Part shown: piece after piece, positions 8,587 to 16,547 of the stretch | Position numbering within the stretch: the stretch's first letter is position 1 | Layout: the number at the start of each line of letters is the position of its first letter | Assembly: GCA_943370215.1 (NCBI GenBank) | Contig: CALRQC020000008.1 | Span: 62,001 to 126,000, forward strand | DNA length: 64,000 bases | Source: Niveispirillum sp943370215 | Lineage (GTDB): Bacteria > Pseudomonadota > Alphaproteobacteria > Azospirillales > Azospirillaceae | Direction: 5' to 3' | Translations under genes and position numbers: made by a program | Notes under the pieces: model-generated | Databases searched by the model: none | What the model was told of the DNA's origin: nothing | The model's input: the letters and a program-made list of their open reading frames with translations, nothing else

Positions 8587-11132
8587 GCGCTGAACCCCCG
8601 CGCGAGTGTACGGACATCCGCCGCCGTGGCGCATTCCAGCGCCGCTGCAGCATGGGCACGGGCCTGTTCCAGCGTCAGCGCGGAGACCAGTGCCTTGATT
8701 TCAGGAACAATGGCCGGCGTGGCCGACAATTCCGCCACGCCCAGGCCCACCAGAATGGGCACGGCCAGCGGGTCGGATGCCAGACTGCCGCACACGCCCG
8801 TCCATTTGCCATGGCGGGCCGCCCCCTGGCAGGTCTGCGCAATCAGGCGCAGCACGGAGGGGTGCAGACCGTCGATGGAGCCCGCCACGGCGGCATTGCC
8901 GCGATCCATGGCAAGGGCATATTGCGTCAGGTCATTGGTGCCGATGGACAGGAAATCGGCCTCCGCCGCCAGCAGATCGGCTGTCACCGCTGCCGCCGGG
9001 GTTTCCACCATCACGCCCAGTTCCACCTTGTCGGTGATGCCCATCTCCGTCCGCACGCGGTCCAGCACGGCGCGCACGCGCCGCAGCTCATCCACCCCGG
9101 CGATCATCGGCACCATGATGCGGCACTGGCCCACCGGCTGCACCGACAGGATGGCGCGGATCTGATCTTCCAGCATGGACGGATAGGCGAAACCAACGCG
9201 AATACCGCGCAGGCCCAGGGCCGGGTTCTCCTCCGCCGGGATCGGCAGATAGGGGGCCGGCTTGTCGCCACCAATATCCAGCAGCCGCACGATCAACGGG
9301 CGGCCTTTCAGTGCTGTGGCAATGGATTGGTAATCGGCGGTCTGTTCGGCCACCGTCGGCGCCGTCGCCCGTTCCAGGAACAGGAACTCCGTGCGCAGCA
9401 AGCCGCTGCCCTCGGCCCCATTGGCGACGGCCTGCTTGGCATCCGCCTCTGATCCCAGATTGGCAAAGACCTCAATGCGCACACCGTCGGCGGTGTGGCA
9501 GGGCTTGCCCGCCGCCGCCTTGGCCGCCGCCCGCCGGGCGTTGATCACGGCCAGCCTGTCGCGCGCCGTTGCCAGCGTGGCGGCATCGGGGGCGACATGC
9601 AGGGTGCAGCCGGTGGCATCCAGGATCAGGTCGGTGCCATCCGCCACCTGATGCAGCGCCGGGCCGATGGCAACCAGCGCCGGCAGCCCCATGCTGGCGG
9701 CCAGAATGGCAACGTGGGAGGTGGGGCCACCCCGTTCCACCACGAAGCCGACGACATTTTCCTTGTCCAACGCCATCAATTGCGAGGGCAACAAATCTTC
9801 AGCCACCAGTACCGTGCCGGGCGGGAAAGACAGCGGCTCATCCGCCACGCCTTCCAGCACGGCCAGCACCCGGCGTTCCAGATCCAGCATGTCATCGGCG
9901 CGTTCGGCCAGATGGGCATCGCCCGTGGCGCGCAACGCCGCCGCCTGCGGTCGCACAGCGGCGCGCCAGGCATGGCCGGCGCTGGCCCCATCGCCGATGG
10001 ACAGGCTGGCCGCTTCGAGCAAACCATCATCATCCAGCATGGCGCGGTGCGCCTGAATGATGGATTTCTGCGGACCGCTGGCGTGCGCTGCCTCAGCCTC
10101 CAGCCGGCGGCCCAGCTCGGCGCGGGCGGCTTCCAGCCGCGCCTGCTCCACCGCCGCCCCCTGACCGGTGGGGGCAACCTGGATTTCCGGCAGCCGGAAG
10201 GCGCGCGCCTGCCCCACGGCCAAACCGGGGGAGGCCGTGACACCCGCCAGCTTGCCATCGGCTGGCAGTACCGCCGTACCTTGCGCCACCGGGGCGACGG
10301 GCTGGGCCTTGGGTGCCGATGCCGGATCGGCCTTTTCCCCCATGCCGCTGTCGATCAGCGCCCCCAGGGTTGCCAATGCCTCGGCGGCATCGGCCCCTTG
10401 CGCGCTGATCGTCACCTCATCACCCAGACGGATGCCCAAGGTCAGCAACCCTACCGGGCTGCGGGCATTCATGGCCTTGCCGGCCTTGGCGATGGTGACG
10501 CTGGCGCTGAACCCGCTCAACGCTTCCTTGATGCGGGCGGCGGGCCTGGCATGAATGCCATGGGCCAGCGGCACCAGAAGGCGGCGTTCCAGCGTGGCGC
10601 CCGTGGCCGCCTCGGCCGGGGTGCCCGCCTCTGCCGCCTTGGCGGTCAGGGTGAAGATGTAATCGCCGGCCTTCACCGGGCCATTGTCGCGGGTGCGGGT
10701 CAGGGTGAAACGGTCGGTTTCCAGCAGCAGAACCGGCGTTACCACCGCCGGGGCCGCCTGTACAATGGCGTCCAGATCGAAACGGATCAGCACATCGCCG
10801 CGCTTCACCCCGTCGCCCTGGCGGACGCAGGGGGTGAAGCCGCGACCGGCCAGGGCCACCGTATCGATGCCGATATGCATCAGGATTTCCGCACCATCCG
10901 CAATGCGGATGGTGACGGCGTGGCCGCTGGCATTCAGCGCGCTGACCTCCCCATCGCAGGGGGAAACCAGGCAATCGCCCGTCGGGTCGATGGCGACGCC
11001 GTCCCCCAGCATCCGGCTGGCGAAAACGGCGTCGGGCACTTCATCCAGAACGGTCAGCCAGCCCGTCAGGGGCGCGCCGATGGCGATGGACGCCCCGGCG
11101 ATACCGTCGATCTTGTTGGTCGGTGGTGTCAT
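8583..11132 (-). CDS. nagF: PTS fusion protein EIIA-HPr-EI for GlcNAc (NagF-like)
   Basis: A multidomain phosphotransferase of 849 residues. The EIIA-Glc (Crr)-type domain (about 1-150) has the phospho-His86 in ILMHIGIDTV. The HPr domain (about 178-265) has His194 in HGIHARPAA. Enzyme I (about 285-849) has His473 in GGPTSHVAIL, the PEP-binding GSGLLRTEFLF and the GVCGSLASDP Cys. It therefore passes phosphate from PEP all the way to NagE. Such fusions next to IICB NagE are known from Caulobacter GlcNAc loci. A TTG at 11144 is an alternative start; I prefer ATG 11132. The gap to nagA is about 30 bases. Confidence 0.92.
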   Translation of the reverse strand: MTPPTNKIDGIAGASIAIGAPLTGWLTVLDEVPDAVFASRMLGDGVAIDPTGDCLVSPCDGEVSALNASGHAVTIRIADGAEILMHIGIDTVALAGRGFTPCVRQGDGVKRGDVLIRFDLDAIVQAAPAVVTPVLLLETDRFTLTRTRDNGPVKAGDYIFTLTAKAAEAGTPAEAATGATLERRLLVPLAHGIHARPAARIKEALSGFSASVTIAKAGKAMNARSPVGLLTLGIRLGDEVTISAQGADAAEALATLGALIDSGMGEKADPASAPKAQPVAPVAQGTAVLPADGKLAGVTASPGLAVGQARAFRLPEIQVAPTGQGAAVEQARLEAARAELGRRLEAEAAHASGPQKSIIQAHRAMLDDDGLLEAASLSIGDGASAGHAWRAAVRPQAAALRATGDAHLAERADDMLDLERRVLAVLEGVADEPLSFPPGTVLVAEDLLPSQLMALDKENVVGFVVERGGPTSHVAILAASMGLPALVAIGPALHQVADGTDLILDATGCTLHVAPDAATLATARDRLAVINARRAAAKAAAGKPCHTADGVRIEVFANLGSEADAKQAVANGAEGSGLLRTEFLFLERATAPTVAEQTADYQSIATALKGRPLIVRLLDIGGDKPAPYLPIPAEENPALGLRGIRVGFAYPSMLEDQIRAILSVQPVGQCRIMVPMIAGVDELRRVRAVLDRVRTEMGITDKVELGVMVETPAAAVTADLLAAEADFLSIGTNDLTQYALAMDRGNAAVAGSIDGLHPSVLRLIAQTCQGAARHGKWTGVCGSLASDPLAVPILVGLGVAELSATPAIVPEIKALVSALTLEQARAHAAAALECATAADVRTLARGFSA

Positions 11133-11164
11133 GCTCAGGGCCAAGTCTCTATTTGATGTTGGCG

Positions 11165-12298
11165 TCAGGGGATGCGGGTACCGGCGATCCAGGTTCCCGC
11201 GGGCTGAAGATCATGCGTCAACTGCACCCAGTCGGCCACCAGACCGGGAGCCAGCGCGCCCCGTTCCGCCGACAGACCCAGGAAACCCGCCGGCCCGGCA
11301 GAGGCCATGACGGATGCATCGGCCGGCGACAGGCGCAGGCGGTTGACACTGTTGCGGAAGGCCGCCGTCATATCGATGGCGGAACCGGCCAATGTGCCGT
11401 CTTCACCGACACAACGGCCATCGCGCACCAGGATGCGGCGGCCATGCAGGTCGAATTCCGTCACATCCACGCCGACGCAGGACATCGCATCCGTCACCAG
11501 CATGAAATGATCCAGCGCATGGGAACGGATGGCAACGCGCAGCGCCGCATCATGCACATGGAACCCGTCAACGATGATCCCGCAATAGATGCTTTGATCA
11601 TCCAGGGCGGCCCCCACCACGCCCGGGGCGCGATGCTGCAACGGCGACATGGCGTTGAACAGGTGGGTCACAGCGGACATGCCCGCCTGGAAACCTGCCA
11701 CCGCCGTATCATAGTCCGCATCGCTATGGCCGATGGACATGATCACGCCCAGCTTGTGCAGGTGGGCAATATCCTCCACCGCCGCCATTTCCGGCGCCAG
11801 GGTCAGCATCACCTTGCCACGGCGGGGCTTCTCGAACAGGGCCAGCATCTCCGGGTCCAGCCGGCGGAACTTGGTCTGGTCGTGAATCCCCTTGCGGGCG
11901 ACATTGATGATCGGCCCTTCGATATGCACGCCCAGGCAGCCGGGTATCCCGGCTTCGATCGCCGCATCCGCCGCATCCAGCGCGCGGGCGATCACGGACG
12001 GCACATCGCTGATCAATGTCGGCAGGAAACCGGTGGTACCGAAACGCGCATGGGCGCGCCCGATGGCAGCGATCCCCTCCACCGTCGGTTCATCATTGAA
12101 CAGCACACCGCCGCCACCATTGACCTGCGTATCGATGAAGCCGGGAACGATCCAGCCGCCTTGCAGGTCTATGGCACCCTTGGTCGTGGTCAGCGGACGG
12201 ATGGCGGCGATACGGCCGCCCTCCACCGCGATCTCGGCCCCATCCAACATACCGGCCGGCGTCACCACCCGGCCATTGACGAAGCGGAACCCGGTCAT
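11165..12298 (-). CDS. nagA: N-acetylglucosamine-6-phosphate deacetylase
   Basis: A 377-residue amidohydrolase that converts GlcNAc-6-phosphate to glucosamine-6-phosphate and acetate in the cytoplasm. Seen motifs: GGWIVPGFIDTQVNGGGG near the N-terminus, the metal ligand in HIEGPIIN, ALGHSDADYD-like GHSDADYD, VTHLFNAMSPLQHRAPG, and the catalytic Asp in LVTDAMS. Length is normal for NagA. The start ATG 12298 overlaps the nagB-II stop by 4 bases. Substrate comes from NagE import of the GlcNAc released by the glycosidases of this island. Confidence 0.95.
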   Translation of the reverse strand: MTGFRFVNGRVVTPAGMLDGAEIAVEGGRIAAIRPLTTTKGAIDLQGGWIVPGFIDTQVNGGGGVLFNDEPTVEGIAAIGRAHARFGTTGFLPTLISDVPSVIARALDAADAAIEAGIPGCLGVHIEGPIINVARKGIHDQTKFRRLDPEMLALFEKPRRGKVMLTLAPEMAAVEDIAHLHKLGVIMSIGHSDADYDTAVAGFQAGMSAVTHLFNAMSPLQHRAPGVVGAALDDQSIYCGIIVDGFHVHDAALRVAIRSHALDHFMLVTDAMSCVGVDVTEFDLHGRRILVRDGRCVGEDGTLAGSAIDMTAAFRNSVNRLRLSPADASVMASAGPAGFLGLSAERGALAPGLVADWVQLTHDLQPAGTWIAGTRIP

Positions 12299-13302
12299 CG
12301 TGTTTCAGTCACCTTGCTAAGAAAAAGCGGGCGATCCGGATCATGGCCGCGTGCCACCGACAAGGCATTGGCCATATGATAGAAGCTCTGGATCATCAAA
12401 ATCGGTTCAATGACCGGATGGGTCTGCGGGGCCGGCAGGGTGCTGGCCCCATCGGCCTTGGCATCGGCCAGACAGACGCGGGCGCCACGGTCGGCAAACA
12501 CCGCTGCCGTATCCCGCACACCATCACCCGCCGTGTCCGACCCGGCAAAGGCCAGCACGGGGAAACCATCGCGCACGATCGCCATCGGGCCGTGCTTCAC
12601 CTCGGCGGCGCTGAAGGCCTCCGCGTGCAAACCACAGGTTTCCTTGAACTTCAGCGCTGCCTCCTGCGCGATCCCGAACGTATAGCCGCGACCGATGGTG
12701 AACAGGTTCCGGGCATCACGCAGCGCCTCAACCGCAGCAGACCAATCCAGACCATTGGCCTTGGCCAGCAGATCGGGCAGACCCTGCACGGCAGCGCGCA
12801 GCGCATCATCATCCGCCCATTCGGCCACCAGGGCGGCAAGGCCGGCCAGGGAGACGATATAGGACTTGGTGGCAGCAACCGACTTTTCCGGGCCGGCCTT
12901 CAAGGCGATATAGGTATCAGCCATGGCCGCCAAGGGCGAGGTTTCGTCATTGACGAAGGCCACTAGGCGGGCACCCGACTTCTTATAGGCCTCTGCCGTC
13001 GCCAGCAGATCGGGGCTGCGGCCGCTCTGTGAAATGGCAATGCAGAGCGCCCCACCGGCAACAACCGGGGCCGAGAAGACCGACACCACCGAGGGAGCGG
13101 CGGAGGCCACCGGCACACCCAGCAGGGTTTCAATCAGATATTTGCCATAGGTCGCGGCATGGTCGGACGAACCACGCGCACAGGTCGCCACCAGCGACGG
13201 CGGCGTCGCCCGCAGCGCGGCACCCAATTCACGCAGCGTGTCGATATTGGCATCCAGCAGACGGCGCACGGCAGCCGCCCCTTCGGCCGCCTCGCTCCCC
13301 AT
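12295..13302 (-). CDS. nagB-II: Glucosamine-6-phosphate deaminase, SIS-domain type (NagB-II)
   Basis: Two SIS domains similar to the isomerase half of GlmS, without the glutaminase half. CARGSSDHAATYGKYLIE is the first sugar-phosphate site, AISQSGRSPDLL the Ser-rich loop, and CGLHAEAFSAAEVKHGP the Glu/His segment near the active site. It would convert glucosamine-6-phosphate to fructose-6-phosphate and ammonia, completing GlcNAc use. The frame is open to a TTG at 13386 (363 residues). I prefer ATG 13302 (335 residues) because MGSEAAEGAAAVRRLL resembles the usual family start and length, although no good ribosome binding site is seen. Confidence 0.85.
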   Translation of the reverse strand: MGSEAAEGAAAVRRLLDANIDTLRELGAALRATPPSLVATCARGSSDHAATYGKYLIETLLGVPVASAAPSVVSVFSAPVVAGGALCIAISQSGRSPDLLATAEAYKKSGARLVAFVNDETSPLAAMADTYIALKAGPEKSVAATKSYIVSLAGLAALVAEWADDDALRAAVQGLPDLLAKANGLDWSAAVEALRDARNLFTIGRGYTFGIAQEAALKFKETCGLHAEAFSAAEVKHGPMAIVRDGFPVLAFAGSDTAGDGVRDTAAVFADRGARVCLADAKADGASTLPAPQTHPVIEPILMIQSFYHMANALSVARGHDPDRPLFLSKVTETR

Positions 13303-13396
13303 CAGGGTCGCAGCAGCATCCGTGGCCTTATGATTTTCGTCAGCGATCACTTTCGCCCCCACCTGTTCTGTAAACCAATCCGCCAAGAATAAGTCA

Positions 13397-13416
13397 CATA
13401 TTGGTATTGTACAAGG
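13397..13416 (+). promoter_or_regulatory. Putative GntR-type operator in front of the nag operon
   Basis: The sequence CATATTGGTATTGTACAAGG shares the TATTGGTATT core with sites at 37859-37878 and 16190-16209, and near matches at 14251-14270 and 41096-41114. Its partial dyad (TTGTACAA at 13407-13414) and TGGTAT half-site resemble operators of HutC/DasR-type GntR regulators of amino-sugar genes. It sits between cutC and nagB-II, so the nag operon probably has its own promoter here. Confidence 0.55.
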
Positions 13417-13422
13417 TACTAT

Positions 13423-14163
13423 TCAGGATCTATCTGCCATCACCAGCGCGCGCAGGGCGGCCACCTTGTCGGCCTGGGTGCGCAGACGCGGGCCCGCTTG
13501 GAAACCGAAACGCTTTTCCTGCTCCCCCGGTGCCCCCAGCGGGGCGCGGCAGGAGGCATGAACCTCCCGCACCCCGGTGGCCAGGATGGTGGAGACATTG
13601 CCGGCATCAATGCCGCCGCCAGGCAGAATGATAATGCGGCCGGCCGCTTGACGAACCAGGGCAGCCAAGGTGGCCACCCCATCCACGGCGCGCGGCTGAC
13701 CGCCCGACGTCAGGATGCGATCAAAGCCCAGCGCAATTGCCGCCTCCAGCGCTGCGCCGTGATCAGGGCAGAGATCGAAGGCGCGGTGCAGGGTCAATAG
13801 CAGCGGACGCCCCCGCTTCTCCCCCTCCGCCCGGGCATGGGCCATCCATTGCGCCAGCAAATTGGTATCAAGGTGGTTATGCTGATCATTGGCCCCGATC
13901 ACCACACCAGCCAAGCCAGCCTGGGCAGCATCGCTGATATCTTCCGCCACCAGCGCCGCCTCGCGCGCATCATAACGGAAATCGCCTTCGCGCGGGCGGG
14001 CCAGCAGCAGCGCCGGCACCGGGCAGGCTGCCGCCGCGCGGATCAGGGCTGGCGACGGGGTCAGCCCGCCCAGCGACAAGCCGGCACACAATTCCATACG
14101 ATCGGCACCACCGGCCACGGCGGCATCAATGCCGGCCGCTTCCTCTACGCATACTTCAAGCAT
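13423..14163 (-). CDS. cutC: CutC family protein
   Basis: A 246-residue TIM-barrel protein of the CutC family: MLEVCVEEAAGIDAAVAGGADRMELC (seen in pieces), LGGLTPSPALI, RPREGDFRY, GVVIGA, LTLHRAFD, ILTSGG and ILPGGGI. CutC was named for copper homeostasis, but its real reaction is unsettled, and the gene often accompanies sugar-catabolic genes. I chose ATG 14163; upstream in-frame sequence lacks CutC similarity. It lies directly upstream of the nag operon on the same strand and is divergent from the PNGase A gene, so a role in this island is likely but undefined. Confidence 0.88.
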   Translation of the reverse strand: MLEVCVEEAAGIDAAVAGGADRMELCAGLSLGGLTPSPALIRAAAACPVPALLLARPREGDFRYDAREAALVAEDISDAAQAGLAGVVIGANDQHNHLDTNLLAQWMAHARAEGEKRGRPLLLTLHRAFDLCPDHGAALEAAIALGFDRILTSGGQPRAVDGVATLAALVRQAAGRIIILPGGGIDAGNVSTILATGVREVHASCRAPLGAPGEQEKRFGFQAGPRLRTQADKVAALRALVMADRS

Positions 14164-14250
14164 GAGGCCCCTGACTGATCTGATTTTCCCCAGCGCGGCA
14201 CCCTGTGATTCAGCAGCCCACGCAATCCCGTTACATAAAACAACACAAAA

Positions 14251-14270
14251 CCAAAATAATTCCAATACAG
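14251..14270 (-). promoter_or_regulatory. Putative operator between cutC and the PNGase A gene
   Basis: Read on the minus strand this is CTGTATTGGAATTATTTTGG, matching the site at 37859-37878 (CTGTATTGGTATTATAGAGG) in 16 of 20 positions. It is located between two divergent genes of the island and could control both. Confidence 0.5.
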
Positions 14271-14395
14271 GCCTTATCGGCTTCCTGCTTGACGGGGGGC
14301 GGGAGTGGGCTATCGTGATGTTAGCGCAACCGGGCACCCTGCCCGCCTCCCTCCTTGCGCGGCCATTTCCAGATACATGTCAGGGATGTTTCCCC

Positions 14396-16060
14396 ATGAG
14401 AACCCTTTTCTGGTCCACCCTTCTGGGGGCCAGTCTGGCCATGCCCGCCCATGGTGCGGACTATGTGCCGCCCCCCGTTCCGCCTGTGGGAACCAACACG
14501 GTCGCCGAGGTGGAATTGCGGGTGCCGCGCCCCGCCAGCCAGCCCTGCATCGTTACCCTGTTCGACACGCGGGAATTTGTCGGCGAAGATCCGGCCCGAT
14601 TCGATTATGCACCACCGCAAAAATGCAAGGGCCCCTGGGCCAAGGTGGTGATTGAAGCGGATTATGCCGTTTCGGCCGGGCGTCAATATGACCGCACTGC
14701 CATCATCAATGTCGGCGGCGTCAATCTCTATTTCGGCACCACGATGGAGCCGCGCAAGGACATTGCCCCCGAATGGCATGTTGAGCGTGACGTGACCGAT
14801 TATCAGGCGTACCTGCGTGACAAACGCAAAGGGGCCGCCTGGCTGGTCAATTATGTGGATGACACCTATACCGGCCATATCACGGGCCGGGCACGGATGT
14901 TGTTCTATCCCGCCGCCAAGGATGTGCCGGCCGCCGAAACGGCCCCCTTTGTCACCCCCATTTCCGATGCACCAGTACGGTTGGACAGTGACACACCGCG
15001 CCTGACCACGCAGGTGCTCTTCCCCGCCAACCTGGAACGGCTCTATCTGGATTTGCTGGCCGAACCGCAGGGGGCAGATGAATTCTGGTACGCCTGTGTG
15101 GATGACCGGCTGGCTGGCGACGGCAAGGAAAATTGCGGCGGCGGCGCCTGGCGGGAAGCGGAACTGTGGATTGACGGCCAACGCGCCGGCACCGCACCGC
15201 TTTATCCCTGGATTTATACCGGCGGCATCAACCCCTATATGTGGTTCCCGGCCCCTGGCATCCAGACCCTGAACTTCGCGCCGACGCGACTGGATCTGAC
15301 GCCGTTTGCCGGCCTGCTGACCGATGACAAGCCGCATGAGATTGCGGTGACCATTCAGGGTCTGCGCCGTTACTTCCTGGTAACGGGTACCCTGATGGGC
15401 TGGCAAGATCATGGTACCAAGCGCGTTACCGGTGGCCTGATCCGCAACACCCTGACCGATCCGGACGGGAGCGTGGATATCAGCCGTGTCAAGCCAACGG
15501 AAAAGGGCGAGTTGAACGGCAACAGCCTGACGACCCTGGCGCGTTCCTATGAAATTGCCGGCTTTGTTGAAACATCGCATGGACGTGTTGAAACCCGGGT
15601 CAGCAGCGGTGTCCGCTTCTTCAACCGTCAGGATTTTGTTTCCGCCGAGGGGGCCAGTGTCTGGCGGGTCGATCAATCCACCCTGATCGACAATCTGGTC
15701 CAGACTATCGACACGGATGGTTTGCGGATGGAACGCTTCCAGGCCCGCTATCCCTTGACCATCGATATGCAGGTCAATGGTGATGAGAACAGCCGAACCC
15801 AGCGGCTGGCCCTGCAACAGGGCCTATGGTCGGAACGGGTGACCACGGATGCATCCGGGAAGCGCCAGTGGCAGACCGTGGATTATCAGGTGAACCCGAA
15901 CCTGACAGCCCAGACCGACCCGCAGTCACGCCGCTCCCGCCAGGTGACCGGGACGAGTCTCGTGCGACTGGACGTCAAGGATAGTGAGGGCGGCTGCTAT
16001 CACCGCACAATCAATGTAACAAATAATGCCGTCGCAGCGGTAACAGAAGGATGCCACTGA
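14396..16060 (+). CDS. PNGase A-type peptide-N-glycosidase (glycoamidase), secreted
   Basis: A 554-residue exported protein resembling peptide-N4-(N-acetyl-beta-glucosaminyl)asparagine amidase A. Residues 1-21 (MRTLFWSTLLGASLAMPAHG) are a Sec signal peptide. The family pattern is clear: YVPPPVPPVGTNTVAEVEL, CIVTLFDTREFVGEDPARF, AGRQYDRTAIINVGGVNLYF, GTTMEPRKDIAPEWHVERDV, and a C-terminal half with YFLVTGTLMGW. The enzyme cuts the amide between Asn and the first GlcNAc. Type A enzymes, unlike PNGase F, tolerate core alpha-1,3-fucose as on plant N-glycans. I chose ATG 14396 with AGGGA upstream and a good signal peptide. A TonB receptor gene follows. Confidence 0.85.
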   Translation: MRTLFWSTLLGASLAMPAHGADYVPPPVPPVGTNTVAEVELRVPRPASQPCIVTLFDTREFVGEDPARFDYAPPQKCKGPWAKVVIEADYAVSAGRQYDRTAIINVGGVNLYFGTTMEPRKDIAPEWHVERDVTDYQAYLRDKRKGAAWLVNYVDDTYTGHITGRARMLFYPAAKDVPAAETAPFVTPISDAPVRLDSDTPRLTTQVLFPANLERLYLDLLAEPQGADEFWYACVDDRLAGDGKENCGGGAWREAELWIDGQRAGTAPLYPWIYTGGINPYMWFPAPGIQTLNFAPTRLDLTPFAGLLTDDKPHEIAVTIQGLRRYFLVTGTLMGWQDHGTKRVTGGLIRNTLTDPDGSVDISRVKPTEKGELNGNSLTTLARSYEIAGFVETSHGRVETRVSSGVRFFNRQDFVSAEGASVWRVDQSTLIDNLVQTIDTDGLRMERFQARYPLTIDMQVNGDENSRTQRLALQQGLWSERVTTDASGKRQWQTVDYQVNPNLTAQTDPQSRRSRQVTGTSLVRLDVKDSEGGCYHRTINVTNNAVAAVTEGCH

Positions 16061-16547
16061 CGCCCAGGCAGTGGCACGGACACCACCCGCCGCGGCATTC
16101 CCCAAGGGGGCCGCGGCGGACGCCACAGCCCTGAACGCGCAACATTCGAATCATCCGAAGAGCCATATGTGTTCGCGGTAACATAAACCCTATTTTGGTA
16201 TTGAATTGATATTGCCTGCGTGGCAACCTCGCCAAGGCGTGTTGCAGTTTAGTTACTTACCGTTCGGGGAAACAAAGGGCAGAGCGACATGTGGAAGCTG
16301 AAACGAAAACCGTGGAGGGACGGGTTTCGTGAAGCTGCCCTTTGCCATTCCGCCTGTCGGGGGTAACGCGGCGGCGCTGCGCTTAAAACAACGGGGACAA
16401 TCACCAGGGAAAGATCCAAATGCGGCCATGCTGCCGCATCAGAACAGCAATCAACAATATCGGGCAGCCTCGCGTCCGCATAGCGAAGTGGGAAGCTGGA
16501 CGCAGGCTTTCAGTCGTTGAAAAACGACTTACAAATGGGGGATTTGA
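16061..16547 (+). promoter_or_regulatory. Long upstream region of the TonB receptor gene
   Basis: No convincing gene is seen in this 487-base stretch; a 63-codon frame at 16329-16520 has no recognisable product. It holds the operator-like site at 16190-16209 and therefore probably the receptor promoter, with a leader of up to about 330 bases. Confidence 0.5.
16190..16209 (+). promoter_or_regulatory. Putative operator upstream of TonB receptor 1
   Basis: CTATTTTGGTATTGAATTGA carries the TTGGTATTG core also found in front of the nag operon (13397-13416). It lies about 340 bases before the receptor start. Confidence 0.5.

Noticed and set aside
6868..11156. Long plus-strand frames opposite nagE and the EIIA-HPr-EI gene
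   Set aside because: Shadow frames of strongly supported genes with clear catalytic motifs; products are repetitive and unlike known proteins.
16329..16520. 63-codon frame upstream of TonB receptor 1
   Set aside because: No ribosome binding site, no known protein, and it lies in a leader/promoter region.
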